Positions 1 to 10,478 of a stretch of 64,000 bases of DNA are shown here, in pieces. The translations under genes were made by a program, and so were the position numbers. The DNA comes from Diphasiastrum complanatum (taxonomy: Eukaryota; Streptophyta; Lycopodiopsida; Lycopodiales; Lycopodiaceae): assembly GCA_029204225.1 (NCBI GenBank), contig CM055095.1, positions 64,930,158 through 64,994,157 of the forward strand, in the 5' to 3' direction. Position 1 is the first letter of the stretch. The number at the start of each line of letters is the position of its first letter. The notes beneath the pieces were generated by a model. The model was not told where the DNA came from. It ran no database searches and worked only from the letters and a program-made list of their open reading frames with translations.

Positions 1-1581
1 CAATGGGTAGAACCAGAAGAGAAGCCAGTTACTCCTAGTAAAGAACTTCGGGAATGGAATTTGAAAAATGACAAAGCTATAGCAATTATTGTGTCTTCAG
101 TAAATGACAACATAATACTAGATCTTTCATCAACTTCGAATGCGAAAGAATTGTGGGAAAAATTGCAAATCAAGAATGAGACTTGATCTCGTAATCAAAT
201 CATATTCTTGGAAGACCAATTGACTTACCTACGATGGGATGACAAAGATCTGACCACTTTCGTACGAAAGATAAAAAATCTGTTTATTTCTTTGCAAAAT
301 TCCAGCATGGAAAATACAATCTCAAAGAAAAAACAGCTTAGCTATTTTCTTCGAGCCCTACCCAGGTCATTCCACACAACTTGAACTTTATTGACGAAAG
401 ATTTGACTATGACACTTCAAAAGGCAATAGATGGAGTCAAAGAGGAAGTAGAAGCTCGCGAACGCTATGATGATAATGGTGATTCCGAAAATGCTCTATT
501 TACTCAGAAGAATAAATCTTCGAAGAAGTCTAAGTCTAAGAGGGAGTCGTCTAAGAAGAATGGAAATCGTTCAGACGAATCCAAGACAAATTATCGACAA
601 TCAAGAAAACAACAGAAAGATTTTAGTGATAGGAAGATTTGCAACAGATGCAAAAGACCAGGTCATACAGAAGACAAATGTTGGTTGAATCCAAAGATTG
701 ATTGTATTCATTGTCATAAACGGGGTCATGCATCAGTAGATTGTTATCAAAATCCTAGGAACAAGAAAGAGCAGAATCGAAATGGACCTCGTATTCAATT
801 TTTGTCGAAGGCAAAGCAAAATGCTCCAGAGCAGCAGAAGACATGATGACAAGAAACTCAGCAACATATGTTTGTGCTGATCTATGTTGTTTATCAAATT
901 CAAAAATTTGAGAAGTAGTACTTGATTCAGGAGCCACCTCACATTTTGTTTTCTCGTAACAAATTTTTTCTGAGTATAAGAAGAAGAATTATACTTGGAG
1001 ACAGTTCTAAGCATGTAGTTGATAGAACTGGTGTACTGTGGTTAGACACGAATCAGGGTGACAAGAAACTGGAGGAAGTTCTCTATGTTCCTACTCTTGA
1101 TGAAAATCTTCTATCTGTAGCAAAGATAGTCGATACAGGACTGTCAGTAACCTTCACAAGGGACTCTTGTAAATTGTTCGATGAAGATTCTGATAACCTA
1201 GGTGGTAAAGGTAACAGAAAAGGTAATTTGTATGACTTGAACATTCAAACTCAAATCAAACAAGCAAATCAAACTCAAGAATCGACAGATATTTTGTGGC
1301 ACAAGAGGTTATGTCACATGAACATGGAAGCCTTGTACCAAGCTAATAAGAGTCAGAAAATTGAAGGAGTCAAAATCAAGAGTTGAAATATTCAAACTAC
1401 CTGCGATCTTGTCTTAAAGAGAAAGACCCGAACACCTTTCAGTAAAGATGTTTATAAAGCAACCAAGGTACTAAAAATTGTGCATTCGGATATTTGTGGA
1501 CCATTCAGAGTATTGTCTTTCGGTGATGCAAAAGACTTCATAACGTTTATTGATGACTTCAACAAGTTCATTGCAGTATAC
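1..1581 (+). pseudogene. copia gag to integrase N-part (pseudogene)
   Basis: Frame 1 is coding from the first base and reads a UBN2-type gag ending in a basic lysine/serine-rich tail. Two CCHC knuckles follow (CNRCKRPGHTEDKC near 640-680 and CIHCHKRGHASVDC near 703-745), so this gag has a double zinc knuckle. The pre-integrase domain is seen at 1290-1370 (LWHKRLCHMNMEAL), and the integrase begins at about 1480 with VHSDICGPF carrying the first catalytic Asp. TGA or TAG stops interrupt it at about 184, 382, 846, 909 and 1386. It joins in frame of thought, not in actual open frame, to the segment at 3728. Confidence 0.85.
1577..1581 (+). repeat. target-site duplication TATAC, left copy
   Basis: The five bases TATAC directly precede the nested element and are repeated at 3723-3727 directly after it. 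This is the 5 bp duplication made by copia integrase, and it fixes the ends of the nested insertion. Confidence 0.9.
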
Positions 1582-2231
1582 TGTGAAAGATTCAACTAGT
1601 TTCATCACATTTTGCAATATTTTCATATTTGGCATATTGAGGCCAAAACTTGTTTTAGACTTATAGGTTGACTTTTCAAAGTTTATTAGTCTAAATTTCA
1701 TTTGAATAAACACTTTCTGAAAGTGTGGGAAAGATAGAATGCGAGTTTGAGTAGATTCAATTTGAATAAGTTGGGTACATTGAATCTAGACCCAAAATTG
1801 GTAGGGTTAGCATTTTGGTGGGAAAGCCAAGTGGCCAAATAGGGTTTGGACCTGCTATAAAAGGATGTAACTCATGGAGAGAGTCATCTTCTCTCTTCTC
1901 TATCTCATTTCATGCTTATACATGGTTCTCTTGGGTTCTACTATCCATTGGTGCACTATCTTGGTGATTGCTTGCATTTCTATGTGTAGAATGATCTATA
2001 TTTGCTATTTTTGGATCCACACTTGTGAAATACAGTAGCTTGCTGGTTTTGTACGGACAGCAATAGTACATAACCATTTCATTCAAGTTTGATCAAGTTC
2101 TATTAGTGTTTGCATCTCAAATTGTGTGTAGATGCTGATTTTTCTACATTGGTGAAATTGGTAGTGTATTTCTCTTTCTAGCCAAAGATCATTCAAGTAG
2201 ATTGGATCTTAAGGATCTGAAATCTTTCACA
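1582..2231 (+). repeat. 5' LTR (650 bp) of nested copia element
   Basis: It starts TGTGAAAGATT and ends AATCTTTCACA, an 11 bp perfect terminal inverted repeat. A TATA box (TATAAAAG) lies near 1856. The last 173 bp are repeated with a few substitutions at 3550-3722. The start resembles the LTR of the intact element at 16.6-22.5 kb. Confidence 0.92.
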
Positions 2232-2243
2232 TGGTATCAGAGC
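2232..2243 (+). other. primer-binding site (initiator Met tRNA type)
   Basis: TGGTATCAGAGC directly follows the LTR end. It is the standard complement of the 3' end of plant initiator methionine tRNA used by copia elements. Confidence 0.92.
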
Positions 2244-2831
2244 TTGTGTTTCAGATTATGAAAGAGAAAATCAGATCTATCAATGATTTGGTGAAGATAT
2301 CAAGTCTAGAGCATGCTAGAGAGGATTCTACACCAAAATCAGATTTTTTGCTTTTGTAGATTGGATCTTTTGTAGATCAAAACACTAAATAGGTCAATAT
2401 ACTTGTTCAATTCCATTTTTAGAATTCACATGCTGGATTTGGCCGATTTTTGGATCATTGGTTCAGCCTAAGTGGTGGCTTATAGATTGCATATCAAATT
2501 TTCAACATTTGCATGTAGATTTGGAATAGTCAATTTTTTGTGATTTTGTCAAAACCCTAATTTTGATTGGATCTCTAGATAGTGAGGTTGCTGGACTTCA
2601 TTTGAGTGTGTTTCAATCTTAGGAAGTGGCAAAAGTCATTAGATTGAGGATAGATCATAGGTTGATCAAGATTCCATGATTCTATGTGTTGATTTGCTTG
2701 GATAAGTGCTAAAACAGAATTTGTGAGATAGTTTCAAATCTTGGTGATTTCTTTTGAAAGCATTTGTTGTTGTTCAAAGGAGTGCTTTGTGCATTGAAAC
2801 AGGTTGAAAGAGAAGATCAGGTCATTGCTAC

Positions 2832-3549
2832 ATGGCAACCTCAATTGGAGTCATGTTGGAAGCCAATGATAGGCTTACCTCAAGTAACTATTCATTATAG
2901 AAAGTGAGGATGGAGTCACTTCTTGAGATGAATGATGTTTTGGATATTGTTCTAGGTTTGGAGGAGAGACCAGCAACACAACAAGATCAATTGAGGTATG
3001 ACAAGAGGGCCAAGAAGGCTCTACACATGATAAAGATGAATGTTACCAATGAACTTCTCAAGGAAGTTGGTAAGTGCACATCATATTTGGAAGCTTGGAA
3101 TTCATTGAAGAAGCTTTATGAATCCAAGTCTACTTCTAGAGTGTTGACTCTAAGAAGGCAAATCTTTTCTTGTTTGCAAAAGAATGAAGAAAGTCCAAGT
3201 ACTTTTGTTTTGAGAATGAAAGCATTGAATGATGAGTTAGCTTGCATAGATGAAAGCATTAAGGAAGGAGAGCTTATTCAAGTGATTCTTAATGGCTTGT
3301 TGGATGCTCATGCTAACATTGTTCAAAGTATTGCTATTCAAAAGACTTTGCCAAGTTTGATGGATCTTCAAGAGATCTTGATCAATGAGGAATATAGGCT
3401 TCAAGCAAGAGGTGGATCTACATCGACACTTCAAGAGGATGCTATGTTCACAAAGGGCAAATTCAAGGGCAAAACCAAAAGCAATTGGTCTAAAGGGCAA
3501 GATCAAGTGGATGCTTCTTCAAGTGGCAAAAATAAGGATAGATCAAGAA
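2832..3549 (+). pseudogene. copia gag (truncated, one nonsense codon)
   Basis: The original start is ATG at 2832 (MATSIGVMLEANDRLTSSNY), followed by a TAG at 2898-2900 where the intact family member has a Trp codon. From 2907 on the gag is open and strongly similar to the first 240 residues of the intact polyprotein at 17241-21191 (MESLLEMND, YDKRAKKALHMIKMNVTNE, STSRVLTLRRQIFSC). It stops just before the zinc knuckle, where the frame runs into LTR sequence, so the last 27 codons of the open frame to 3629 are not gag. Confidence 0.88.
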
Positions 3550-3722
3550 AGCAACAGTACATAATCATTTCATTCAAGTTTGATCAAGTTCTATTAGTGT
3601 TTGCATCTCAAATTGTGTGTAGATGCTGATTTTTCTACATTGGTGAAATTGGTAGTGTATTTCTCTTTCTAACAAAAGATCATTCAAGTAGATTGGATCT
3701 TAAGGATCTGAAATCTTTCACA
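3550..3722 (+). repeat. 3' LTR remnant of nested copia element
   Basis: These 173 bp match 2059-2231 of the 5' LTR one to one, with a few substitutions. The junction with gag falls in a short shared stretch (AGCAA, then one differing base, then AGTACATAA), which suggests deletion by microhomology. Confidence 0.92.
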
Positions 3723-3727
3723 TATAC
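3723..3727 (+). repeat. target-site duplication TATAC, right copy
   Basis: Repeats the TATAC at 1577-1581 and closes the nested insertion. Confidence 0.9.
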
Positions 3728-4745
3728 TTTATTTGTAAAAAATCAGAAGCTTTTGAGAAATTTGTTGAGTATACGAATTGGGCTGAGAAGTAGACAGGTA
3801 ACAAGTTGAAGCAAATTTGCATAGATCGTGGAGGTGAGTTTATTTCCAATGAATTCAAAACTTTCTGTACTAATTGAGGTATTATGCATACAAAGACTGC
3901 ATCATACACACCTCAACACAATGGAATTGTTGAACGAAAAAATTGTACACTAATGGAAGCTGCTAGGTGTATGATGGCTCATGCGAAAGCACCAAAACAG
4001 TTGTGGGCGGAAGCAGTGGCTATGTCAAACTATCTTCAAAATCGAATTCTGAAATCTCGAATACCAGATAAAACTCCTCACAAAATGTGGTGGAAGTCGA
4101 AGCCAAATCTGGCTCATGTTTGGACATTCGGATGTGCAGTTTATATGCACATACCAGACAAATTGAGAAAGAAACTCGATGAAAAGACAGAACAAGATTT
4201 TCTGGTAGGATTCAAGTTACATTCATCATATTATCGAGTCTACATACCCGAGACTAGCAAAATAAGAGTTGTTCGAGATGTCAAATTCGATGAGTCAAAA
4301 TACATAGCAGACAGTGATTTAGTCGGCTATGAAATTGTCAAGACATATTATGAGTTACCAATGACAGAAGTAAAGCAAGCAGATGTTAAACAAGAATTAC
4401 CATATGGACATAGTAATGATTCAGAGGGAGTTCAAGATCAAGTACTTGAAAGACTCAAATCACCTATTAGAATTCAAGCAGACCAGGTCAAACCCAAAAA
4501 TGCAGAATTGAATTTGAAACTTATAGAAACTGTGAGAAACTCTGATAGACAAAGAAAACTACCAGTAAGGTTTGAAAAGTCAGAATGTTTCAACAAATAT
4601 AGCCATCGAATTTTGTGGCTTCACAGACAAACCTCAAACTTTTGAAAAAGCTATTGATGGACCAAATAAAGATCATTGGATTCAAGCAATGGAGGACAAA
4701 ACGTCATCCATGTATAAGAACAATGTATAGAAACTTGCACCATTA
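3728..4745 (+). pseudogene. copia integrase C-part and RT start (pseudogene)
   Basis: This continues the integrase of the outer element. It has the second catalytic Asp region (CIDRGGEFIS near 3815-3845) and, after a TGA/TAG near 3875, the third catalytic residue in TPQHNGIVERKN (3910-3945). The integrase C-terminal signature WTFGCAVYMHIPDKLRKKLDEK and a chain of VRDVKFDESKY follow. The RT begins at about 4630 (TFEKAIDGPNKDHW) after a frameshift. RT is cut off at the junction with gypsy DNA at about 4745. Confidence 0.85.
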
Positions 4746-6314
4746 GTATCCTTCGGATCATGAGATTCATAAAATGAATCTCTGTTAGATTTTTGATGCT
4801 CAGATTTGGTTTGTTATATGTAGGTGTTGGAAGTCTCATCAGAAAATGAAAAGACATATAGATTTGAGGTTGCAAGAGTGTAGTGAAAATGTCAATTCCC
4901 TGGGGAGGTTGCTCTTGTCTAGGAATAGTAGGAGACAGACCATTGATTTTCTCTACGTCTTGCAATAACTCATTTCATATAACGTCTATGTTCGCTTTTG
5001 ATTTGTTAAATGTGTTGGGTTGTTTTGGGCAGTCTTTGAAACTGTGGTTTCTGACACAGTCGGGATACTCAGTGTTGTACTTGGCCTTGACTTGACAATC
5101 AACCATAAAGTGGCCAGTTTCTCCACAAATGAAACATCTGTTGTTCAATGGCCCTTGCGTAATGGCATAGCCATCTTGTATGGCTAGTGATTCTGGACTT
5201 TTTGGTGGATATTCGTGATAATGCGAGGAATGTCCAGATTGTGATGGTTGTTCTTCATATCGTTGGATGGCATGTGCTTGGATAGGCTGATATGAAGGAC
5301 AAGCATCAGTAGGATGTGTAGCCCGGCAGTGTGGACACCATATTGGTTTTCGTCTATAAGATACCTGTGCAGGGTTTGGCTGACTAGGCATACTGCGTTG
5401 GATAGACTTCAGGATATTTTGAAACTCATCGGTGAGTTTCTCCATTTGCAGTTGATGTTGCTGATTAAGCAACTCCAGTTGTGATTTTCAAAGCTGATCT
5501 CGGGTGTCCTCGATCGGCTTCGACTCATGGACAGGAGCACGTGATGCTCTCCTTTCCCTGGACTCATCAACATATGATCCTTCATCTTCTTCCTTGATGG
5601 CATTAGACATAGCTAACTTTAGGCTAGTATATTCGTCATTGGATTTAAGCTCGCGTCTTATCCATCTTGGAAGGCCAACTAAAAACTAGATGATGAGCAT
5701 CTGTTCGGAGGGCTGTTCATGTAATTGATCTTTTAAGCACTTGAAAAGCTCAATATAGTTTCGTATGCGCTCATCTTTTGCCAGTTTGATGTTACTCAAT
5801 TTCAAAAAAGGACTCTCTATCAAATGAAATGGCTTAAAACGCTTGATAAAAGACTCTTTCAAAATTGACCAGTCTGTTTAATCTTCACGATCAAGGTTAA
5901 AAAACCAATCACGTGCTTTATCAATCATGGTCATAGAAAACAATTGGACCATAGCATCAAGGGATGTTTCGCCGTAAATGTCGCATGCATTATCAAAGAT
6001 TTGCAAGAATCATTGAGGGTCTGAACTACCTCAAACTTTGGTAGATCTATCTTGGGTGTTCTTTTCTCAAAATGAGCTTCGTGAGTGGCAGAAGCTTCAT
6101 TCAGGTGTGTTCTAGCATGTGATGTTTCAACACCATGAACATGGGTTCGTGCTCTTGAAGACTCTGCTCTATCATGTTCTTGTCCCTCGAATGGGTTCAT
6201 GGATGGCTCATATATTTGGGACCGCATTCGGTAGAACCTATGACGTCTGACTTGCTGAGATCTTATCTCATATGGATAATTATCTAGGATTGTAAGATCA
6301 GTATGTTGGTCCAT
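4746..6314 (-). pseudogene. Ty3/gypsy gag (pseudogene)
   Basis: Read on the minus strand from the Met at 6314, the N-terminal part (MDQHTDLTILDNYPYE) leads into a Retrotrans_gag-like capsid region at about 5950-5650. The next part contains LLNQQHQLQMEKL and a histidine/cysteine-rich stretch (CPHCRATHPTDAC), then a CCHC zinc knuckle CFICGETGHFMVDC near 5100-5140. Frameshifts at about 5950, 5690 and 5470 and stop codons break it. The frame ends at the junction with the copia element near 4745, so protease and pol are absent. Confidence 0.75.
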
Positions 6315-6554
6315 TGGATTTTGTTTTTTTTTTTAATTGCAAGTTTTGCAAAAATCCTGAAAAAATGTAAAAAAAATCCCGAAAATGAGAAAGTTCCGAA
6401 AAAACCAAAAAGCCTCTAGAATCCAAAAAATTTTGAAGATAAAAATTCTCAAAAAACAAAAAATATGTCAACTTAATTTACAAAAAAGCAAAAAACCCGA
6501 AGTTGTAGATAAAAAACGAAAAACACGAAGGTTTAGGGTGGTTAAAAAAAGCGA

Positions 6555-6815
6555 AAAATGAGACGATTTAGGGTTGTGAAAATGCAAAAAATGCGACAAT
6601 TTTAGGGTTTGAAAAAGCGAAAAACATGAAGGTGGCAAAAACCCCAAAAAAGCAAAAAAGTGACAGTTCAGGGCTATGGCAAAAAAGCAAAAAATGCGAC
6701 AATTTAGGATTATGGTAATGCGAAAAACGTGACAATTTTAGGGTTATGGTGAAAAAGCAAAAAATGTGACAATTCAAGGTTATGGTAAAAAAGTAAAAAA
6801 TGTGACGACACCAGC
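6555..6815. repeat. degenerate tandem repeat, about 35 bp unit
   Basis: The core GAC(A/G)ATTTTAGGGTTATGG with AAAAAGC(A/G)AAAAATG recurs with starts near 6562, 6596, 6661, 6698, 6731, 6769 and 6804. That is about seven copies spaced 33-38 bp, with one double interval. It lies in the gypsy leader just upstream of gag. Confidence 0.75.
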
Positions 6816-8589
6816 TCCACGCCAACCAAGGACAGTACCAACAGCTCCCCCTGCTGCTACCACCTCCATGACAATAGATTCTAGTGATGCTCTCAGTTTA
6901 GTCTCAAGCCTTGCACAAATGATCCAGTCTATGGAGCAGTGCATCTCAAACATGCTATTTCTTATACTTTTTGTGAGAGAAAGGGAGAGAGAGAAAGAGT
7001 AAGCTATCTCATTGTAATTCGTAGGGTTAATGGAGTGGTGTTAATGCTTAGGATTAATGGATCTTAGAGTTAGATGTGGATCTTTCATTCATGCTTAAAT
7101 CTGAGATATGCTATCGCTCTCATGGGAACAAACCTTCGTGTGACAACTTAATTCATCTCCTTGATGCTAGATATCTTGGATCTTGGATTGAGGATAGGCT
7201 AGGAAAGAAACCCACTACAAATAGATCTCAAAATTCTCGGCGAAGGTTCCTAACCAATAGGGTAGCTCGGCGAAGGTTTTGTAGGTCTTCAACCCTCACC
7301 TAGGTGCATCCATCACCTGGGTACTACATGTAATTGCTTTTTTCAAGGTTTCACAACCTTTGTCCAACTTAATTTTGGTACTCTGAATCCATTTGTCAGG
7401 CCGACGAAGGTTCATACTGTGTGCAACATGCTTGCGACGAAGGTTTCCAATATGGCATATATCTGGACTCTCGCCTAGCTACAAAACATGTACTTTCTCT
7501 ACAAACCAACCTTTGCCCCCAACTTATCATAAGTAAATCTGAACTGGATGTATCAACTAGCAACCCAACAAAGGTTCATATGACTGTTTGAATGCCAGAT
7601 TTTCAATAATACCCATAAGGGTCTGGTGGTCATTCCAAATAAGCTTGTTCATCAATAATTGGGTAGTTGAGGCATTCCATCAGAGAGACACATAGGATGC
7701 TAACTCTTCCATACCAGATCTGATCCTTTTGGACAGTCTGGCATAGTATTTTGCCATGATGATATGTTGGAGAATCGGAAGTTCACAATCCTTCACTAGA
7801 TGATAGATCCGATAGGTGTAGTCTCGGATTGTTTCATCAGGGAACTTTTTTAATATTGATAATCCTACAAGGGAGGTCTGCATAGTTCAGCACTAGAATG
7901 TCGCAAAGTAGTTGGTTGGTGAATTGCTTCAAGATTTGCTCAATGACTCTAGTGTTCCAAGTTTTTTTTTTTTTTTGGGAGATGGAGAATAAGAAGAAGA
8001 AAAAGAAAAAGAAGAGAAGAGAATCAATAAACGGTGCATGACTATGGATGAGAATAGAGATAGAAATGGATTTATCTAGCAGAGATGGAGATAGAAGATG
8101 GAATAGAGATCGGACAGAAGAATGATGGATGGATAGTGGTTGATGTGGAGAGAACTGATCGGCTTGATTTGAGGTTCATTCACTTGATTCAATCCAGGGA
8201 TGTTGGATCTTGATGGACAATGTGACTGCAACCTAGATTTGACAAGATCTGATCAGTTTCAGTTGGCTAATAGTGTGAGTTTAGCTCTTTTTCTTGATTT
8301 TTTGTGGGGTTTTTTTTTTCTGGTTGAGATTTCTTCAGATCTGAGAAAATCTAACCTTCAACCTTCCTACAATAGCTGTATCCAAACTATTTCTAGACAA
8401 TGTGAGTTCTGCAAGAGTTCTTGATGGACAGATTTGTCAGGATCTTGAAAACACAGTTTTTTTTGGCACTTTTTGGCACTTTTTCTTGGATATTTCTAAA
8501 TCTAACCATTGGATCCTTACAAAAATTTCATGGTAGCCATATCTAGGTAGATCTATCTATCAAACTCTCTGCAAAGGTCACATCCCAGC

Positions 8590-9560
8590 AGATCTTAAAA
8601 AATCATGGAAAACGTGCATTTTTTTGCGGGGTTTTTTTGGCAAAATTTTAAGATTTTCTGGGAACAAACTCTTGCAGACTGGTATACACTTGTATCTGAG
8701 TTATATTAACTTGCTCACCAAGCTAAAAGAGTTACTTCCCAAGGAAACTCAAAAAATCATAGAAAAAGTGCATTTTTTGTGGTTTTTTTTGCAAAAGTTT
8801 AAGATTTTTTGGGAAAAACTCCTCATAGAGTGGTATGCACTTGTATCTAAATTAGATTCACCTGCTCACCATGCTGCAAGAGTTACTTCCCAAGGAAACT
8901 CAAAAAATCATGGAAAAAGTGCATTTTTTTGGGGTTTTTTTTAAAGAATTTTAAGATTTTCTTAGAACAAACCGTCACAGACTGGTATGCACTTGTATCT
9001 GAGTAAGATTCACTTGATCACCAAGCTGCGAGAGTTAATTCCAAAGGAAACTCAAAAAATCTTGAAAAAAGTGTCTTTTTTTTGGGGAAGGGGCAGGGGG
9101 GGGGGGGGGGGGGGGGGTTTGGTTTTGCAAAATTTTAAGATTTTCTGGGAATGAACCCTCGTAGACTAGTATGCACTTGTACTTGAGTCAGATTCACCTG
9201 CTCACTAGGCTGCGAAAGTTATTTTCCAAGGAAACCCAATTTTTTTTGAAAAAAATGTACTTTTTTGGGGTTTTTTAACAAAATTTTAAGATTTTCTAGG
9301 AACAAACCCTCGCAGACTGGTATGAACTTGTATCTAAGTAAGATTCACCTGCTTACAAATTTGTGAGAGCTACCTCCCAAGGCAACTCAGAAAATCTTGA
9401 AAAAAGTGCATTTTTTTGGGGTTTTTTTGGCAAATTTTGAGATTTTCTGGGAACTAATCTTCACAGGCTAGTATGTGCTTGTATCTGAGTCAGATCGACT
9501 TGCTTACCAAGCTGCGAGAGGTACTTCCAGGGAAACTCAAAAATTTGCTATTTGAGAAAC
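8590..9560. repeat. tandem repeat, about 152 bp unit, six to seven copies
   Basis: Each unit carries TTTTAAGATTTTCTGGGAAC, a GCAGACTGGTATGCACTTGT segment, GCGAGAGTTACTTCCCAAGG and a poly-A/T run ending GTGCATTTTTTTGGGG. Equivalent points fall near 8597, 8751, 8903, 9054, 9238, 9389 and 9538, giving spacings of 149-154 bp except for one of 184 bp enlarged by a G-run. Units are diverged by point changes and homopolymer length. Confidence 0.85.
9096..9117 (+). repeat. uninterrupted run of 22 G
   Basis: A pure guanine run inside the fourth unit of the 152 bp tandem repeat, where other units have only 4 to 6 G. It could be true expansion or an assembly or sequencing artefact. Confidence 0.8.
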
Positions 9561-9800
9561 TTCTAGGCCACTTTTTGCTCTTGGAAACCTTCACGGAGGC
9601 ACTTTTTTTGGGATCTAACTCTCACAAACTTCTCTGTTTTTTACTCAGTGAGATGGAACTTTAGAGAGCTCTGCGAAGGTTAGTTTTCAGTTTTGAATTT
9701 TTTTTTATTTTTACAAGGGATTTTTGAATTTTTTTGGGTTTTTCTTTGTTTTTTCAAAATCGGCTGGGAACTAACCCTCGCAAGAAGCGAGTGTGTGGCG

Positions 9801-9819
9801 CTCCCCGACAATGGCGCCA
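9801..9819 (-). other. gypsy primer-binding site, minus orientation
   Basis: The minus strand reads TGGCGCCATTGTCGGGGAG one base after the LTR-like block. It matches the plant tRNA-Asp-type site used by many gypsy elements (TGGCGCCGTTGCCGGGGA) with two differences. Confidence 0.75.
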
Positions 9820-9820
9820 C

Positions 9821-10459
9821 TGTTGTGTCGTCGATGTAGCATAGGGGTCCGTCGCTGGGAGCGACAACCTCGCCTTCACCTGCATAGCAAGAAGAGAGAT
9901 GGAGAGGAGAGAGAGGAGAATGCACATACTAGCCAATAGGATTTTGGGGCAAGGGCCTTTCCCATTTATAAAAAGGCACCTTATGTACACTATTTTCATG
10001 CTTAATGAGAAGGAGAAAACTCTACCAATTTTGGAAGAGAAGCATCCTCATTTGCTATTCGATGTTTGCTATTGCTCTTGTTGTTGTTTGCTCTTGCTTT
10101 CAAGTTCATGCTCTTCTCTTGTTTTCTATAGTTAAAGTTTCTCCTTTATCAAGTAAAATGAGCAAGTGGGCTAACCTCCACTCTCACTCTCCATTTCTCT
10201 ACCTTCTCTCCTTCTAATTCCCTCTCTCCCTCTTTCTCCACTTCTCTCCTTCTAATCCCCTTTTCACTACAAATCATGATGAATGTTAGTGTAGAGGAGT
10301 AGAGTTAAAGGTGGGTAGTGTTAGTGGTGAATAGAGTTAAGGGAGAAAGTAATGAAATAACTAAAAGTAGCATCTTTGCATAGTTAGTGCCTATCCTAGC
10401 GTTCTAACCCTTTTTGACAGGCGGAAGGGCTGCTCAGCAGCCTTATCTACATCCCCACA
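9821..10459 (+). repeat. gypsy LTR-like block (639 bp) with primer sites on both sides
   Basis: It starts TGTTGTGTCG and ends CATCCCCACA, so it has TG...CA ends in either orientation. The ends form a long imperfect inverted repeat (GATGTAGCATAGGGG against CCTTATCTACATC). A TATA box in plus orientation (TTTATAAAAAGG near 9965) favours plus-strand LTR function. A primer-binding site sits one base outside each end, facing away, which a normal single LTR does not have. Confidence 0.65.
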
Positions 10460-10460
10460 G

Positions 10461-10478
10461 TGGCGCTGTTGTCGGGGA
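10461..10478 (+). other. gypsy primer-binding site, plus orientation
   Basis: TGGCGCTGTTGTCGGGGA lies one base after the LTR-like block. It is the same tRNA-Asp type as the minus site at 9801-9819 and is arranged as its mirror image. Confidence 0.78.

Larger units (their letters stand above)
1582..3722 (+). mobile_element. nested copia element, internal deletion derivative
   Basis: A plus-strand element of 2141 bp inserted inside the integrase gene of the older copia element. It has a complete 5' LTR, a primer-binding site, a leader and most of gag, and then jumps directly into the last 173 bp of its 3' LTR. Everything from the zinc knuckle of gag through pol and the first 477 bp of the 3' LTR is gone. 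The flanking TATAC duplication proves that it inserted as a unit. Its gag is closely related to that of the intact element at 16592-22454, so it belongs to the same family. Confidence 0.93.
1..4745 (+). mobile_element. Ty1/copia retrotransposon, decayed, interrupted by a nested element
   Basis: A plus-strand copia element whose gag start lies left of the window. Gag, two zinc knuckles, the pre-integrase zinc region and the first part of integrase lie in 1-1581. The integrase continues in 3728-4600, after a nested 2.1 kb element, and the start of the reverse transcriptase follows to about 4745. The order gag-INT-RT defines the copia superfamily. There the sequence meets unrelated minus-strand gypsy DNA and the rest of RT and RNase H is lost. 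Several in-frame stops show that it is dead. Confidence 0.9.
6315..9800 (-). other. long gypsy leader between primer-binding site and gag
   Basis: No convincing gene is present. On the minus strand this lies between the primer-binding site at 9801-9819 and the gag start at 6314, so it is best read as a 3.5 kb untranslated leader. It holds two tandem repeat arrays, AT-rich homopolymer runs and a purine-rich stretch near 7979-8035. Short open stretches such as 6810-6960 (+) and 7680-7883 (minus, PDETIRDYTYRIYHLVKDCE, reminiscent of a gag fragment) could be remains of further insertions. The motif CGAAGGTT or its complement recurs throughout and links the leader to the one at 10479-11118. Confidence 0.5.

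Noticed and set aside
2232-2243. tRNA-related sequences as tRNA genes
   Set aside because: TGGTATCAGAGC and TGGCGCC-type sequences are short primer-binding sites next to LTRs. No cloverleaf is present around them, and I saw no tRNA or rRNA gene in the window.
8590-9560. CRISPR-like array of regular repeats
   Set aside because: The units are contiguous diverged satellites of about 152 bp without unique spacers, in a plant genome.
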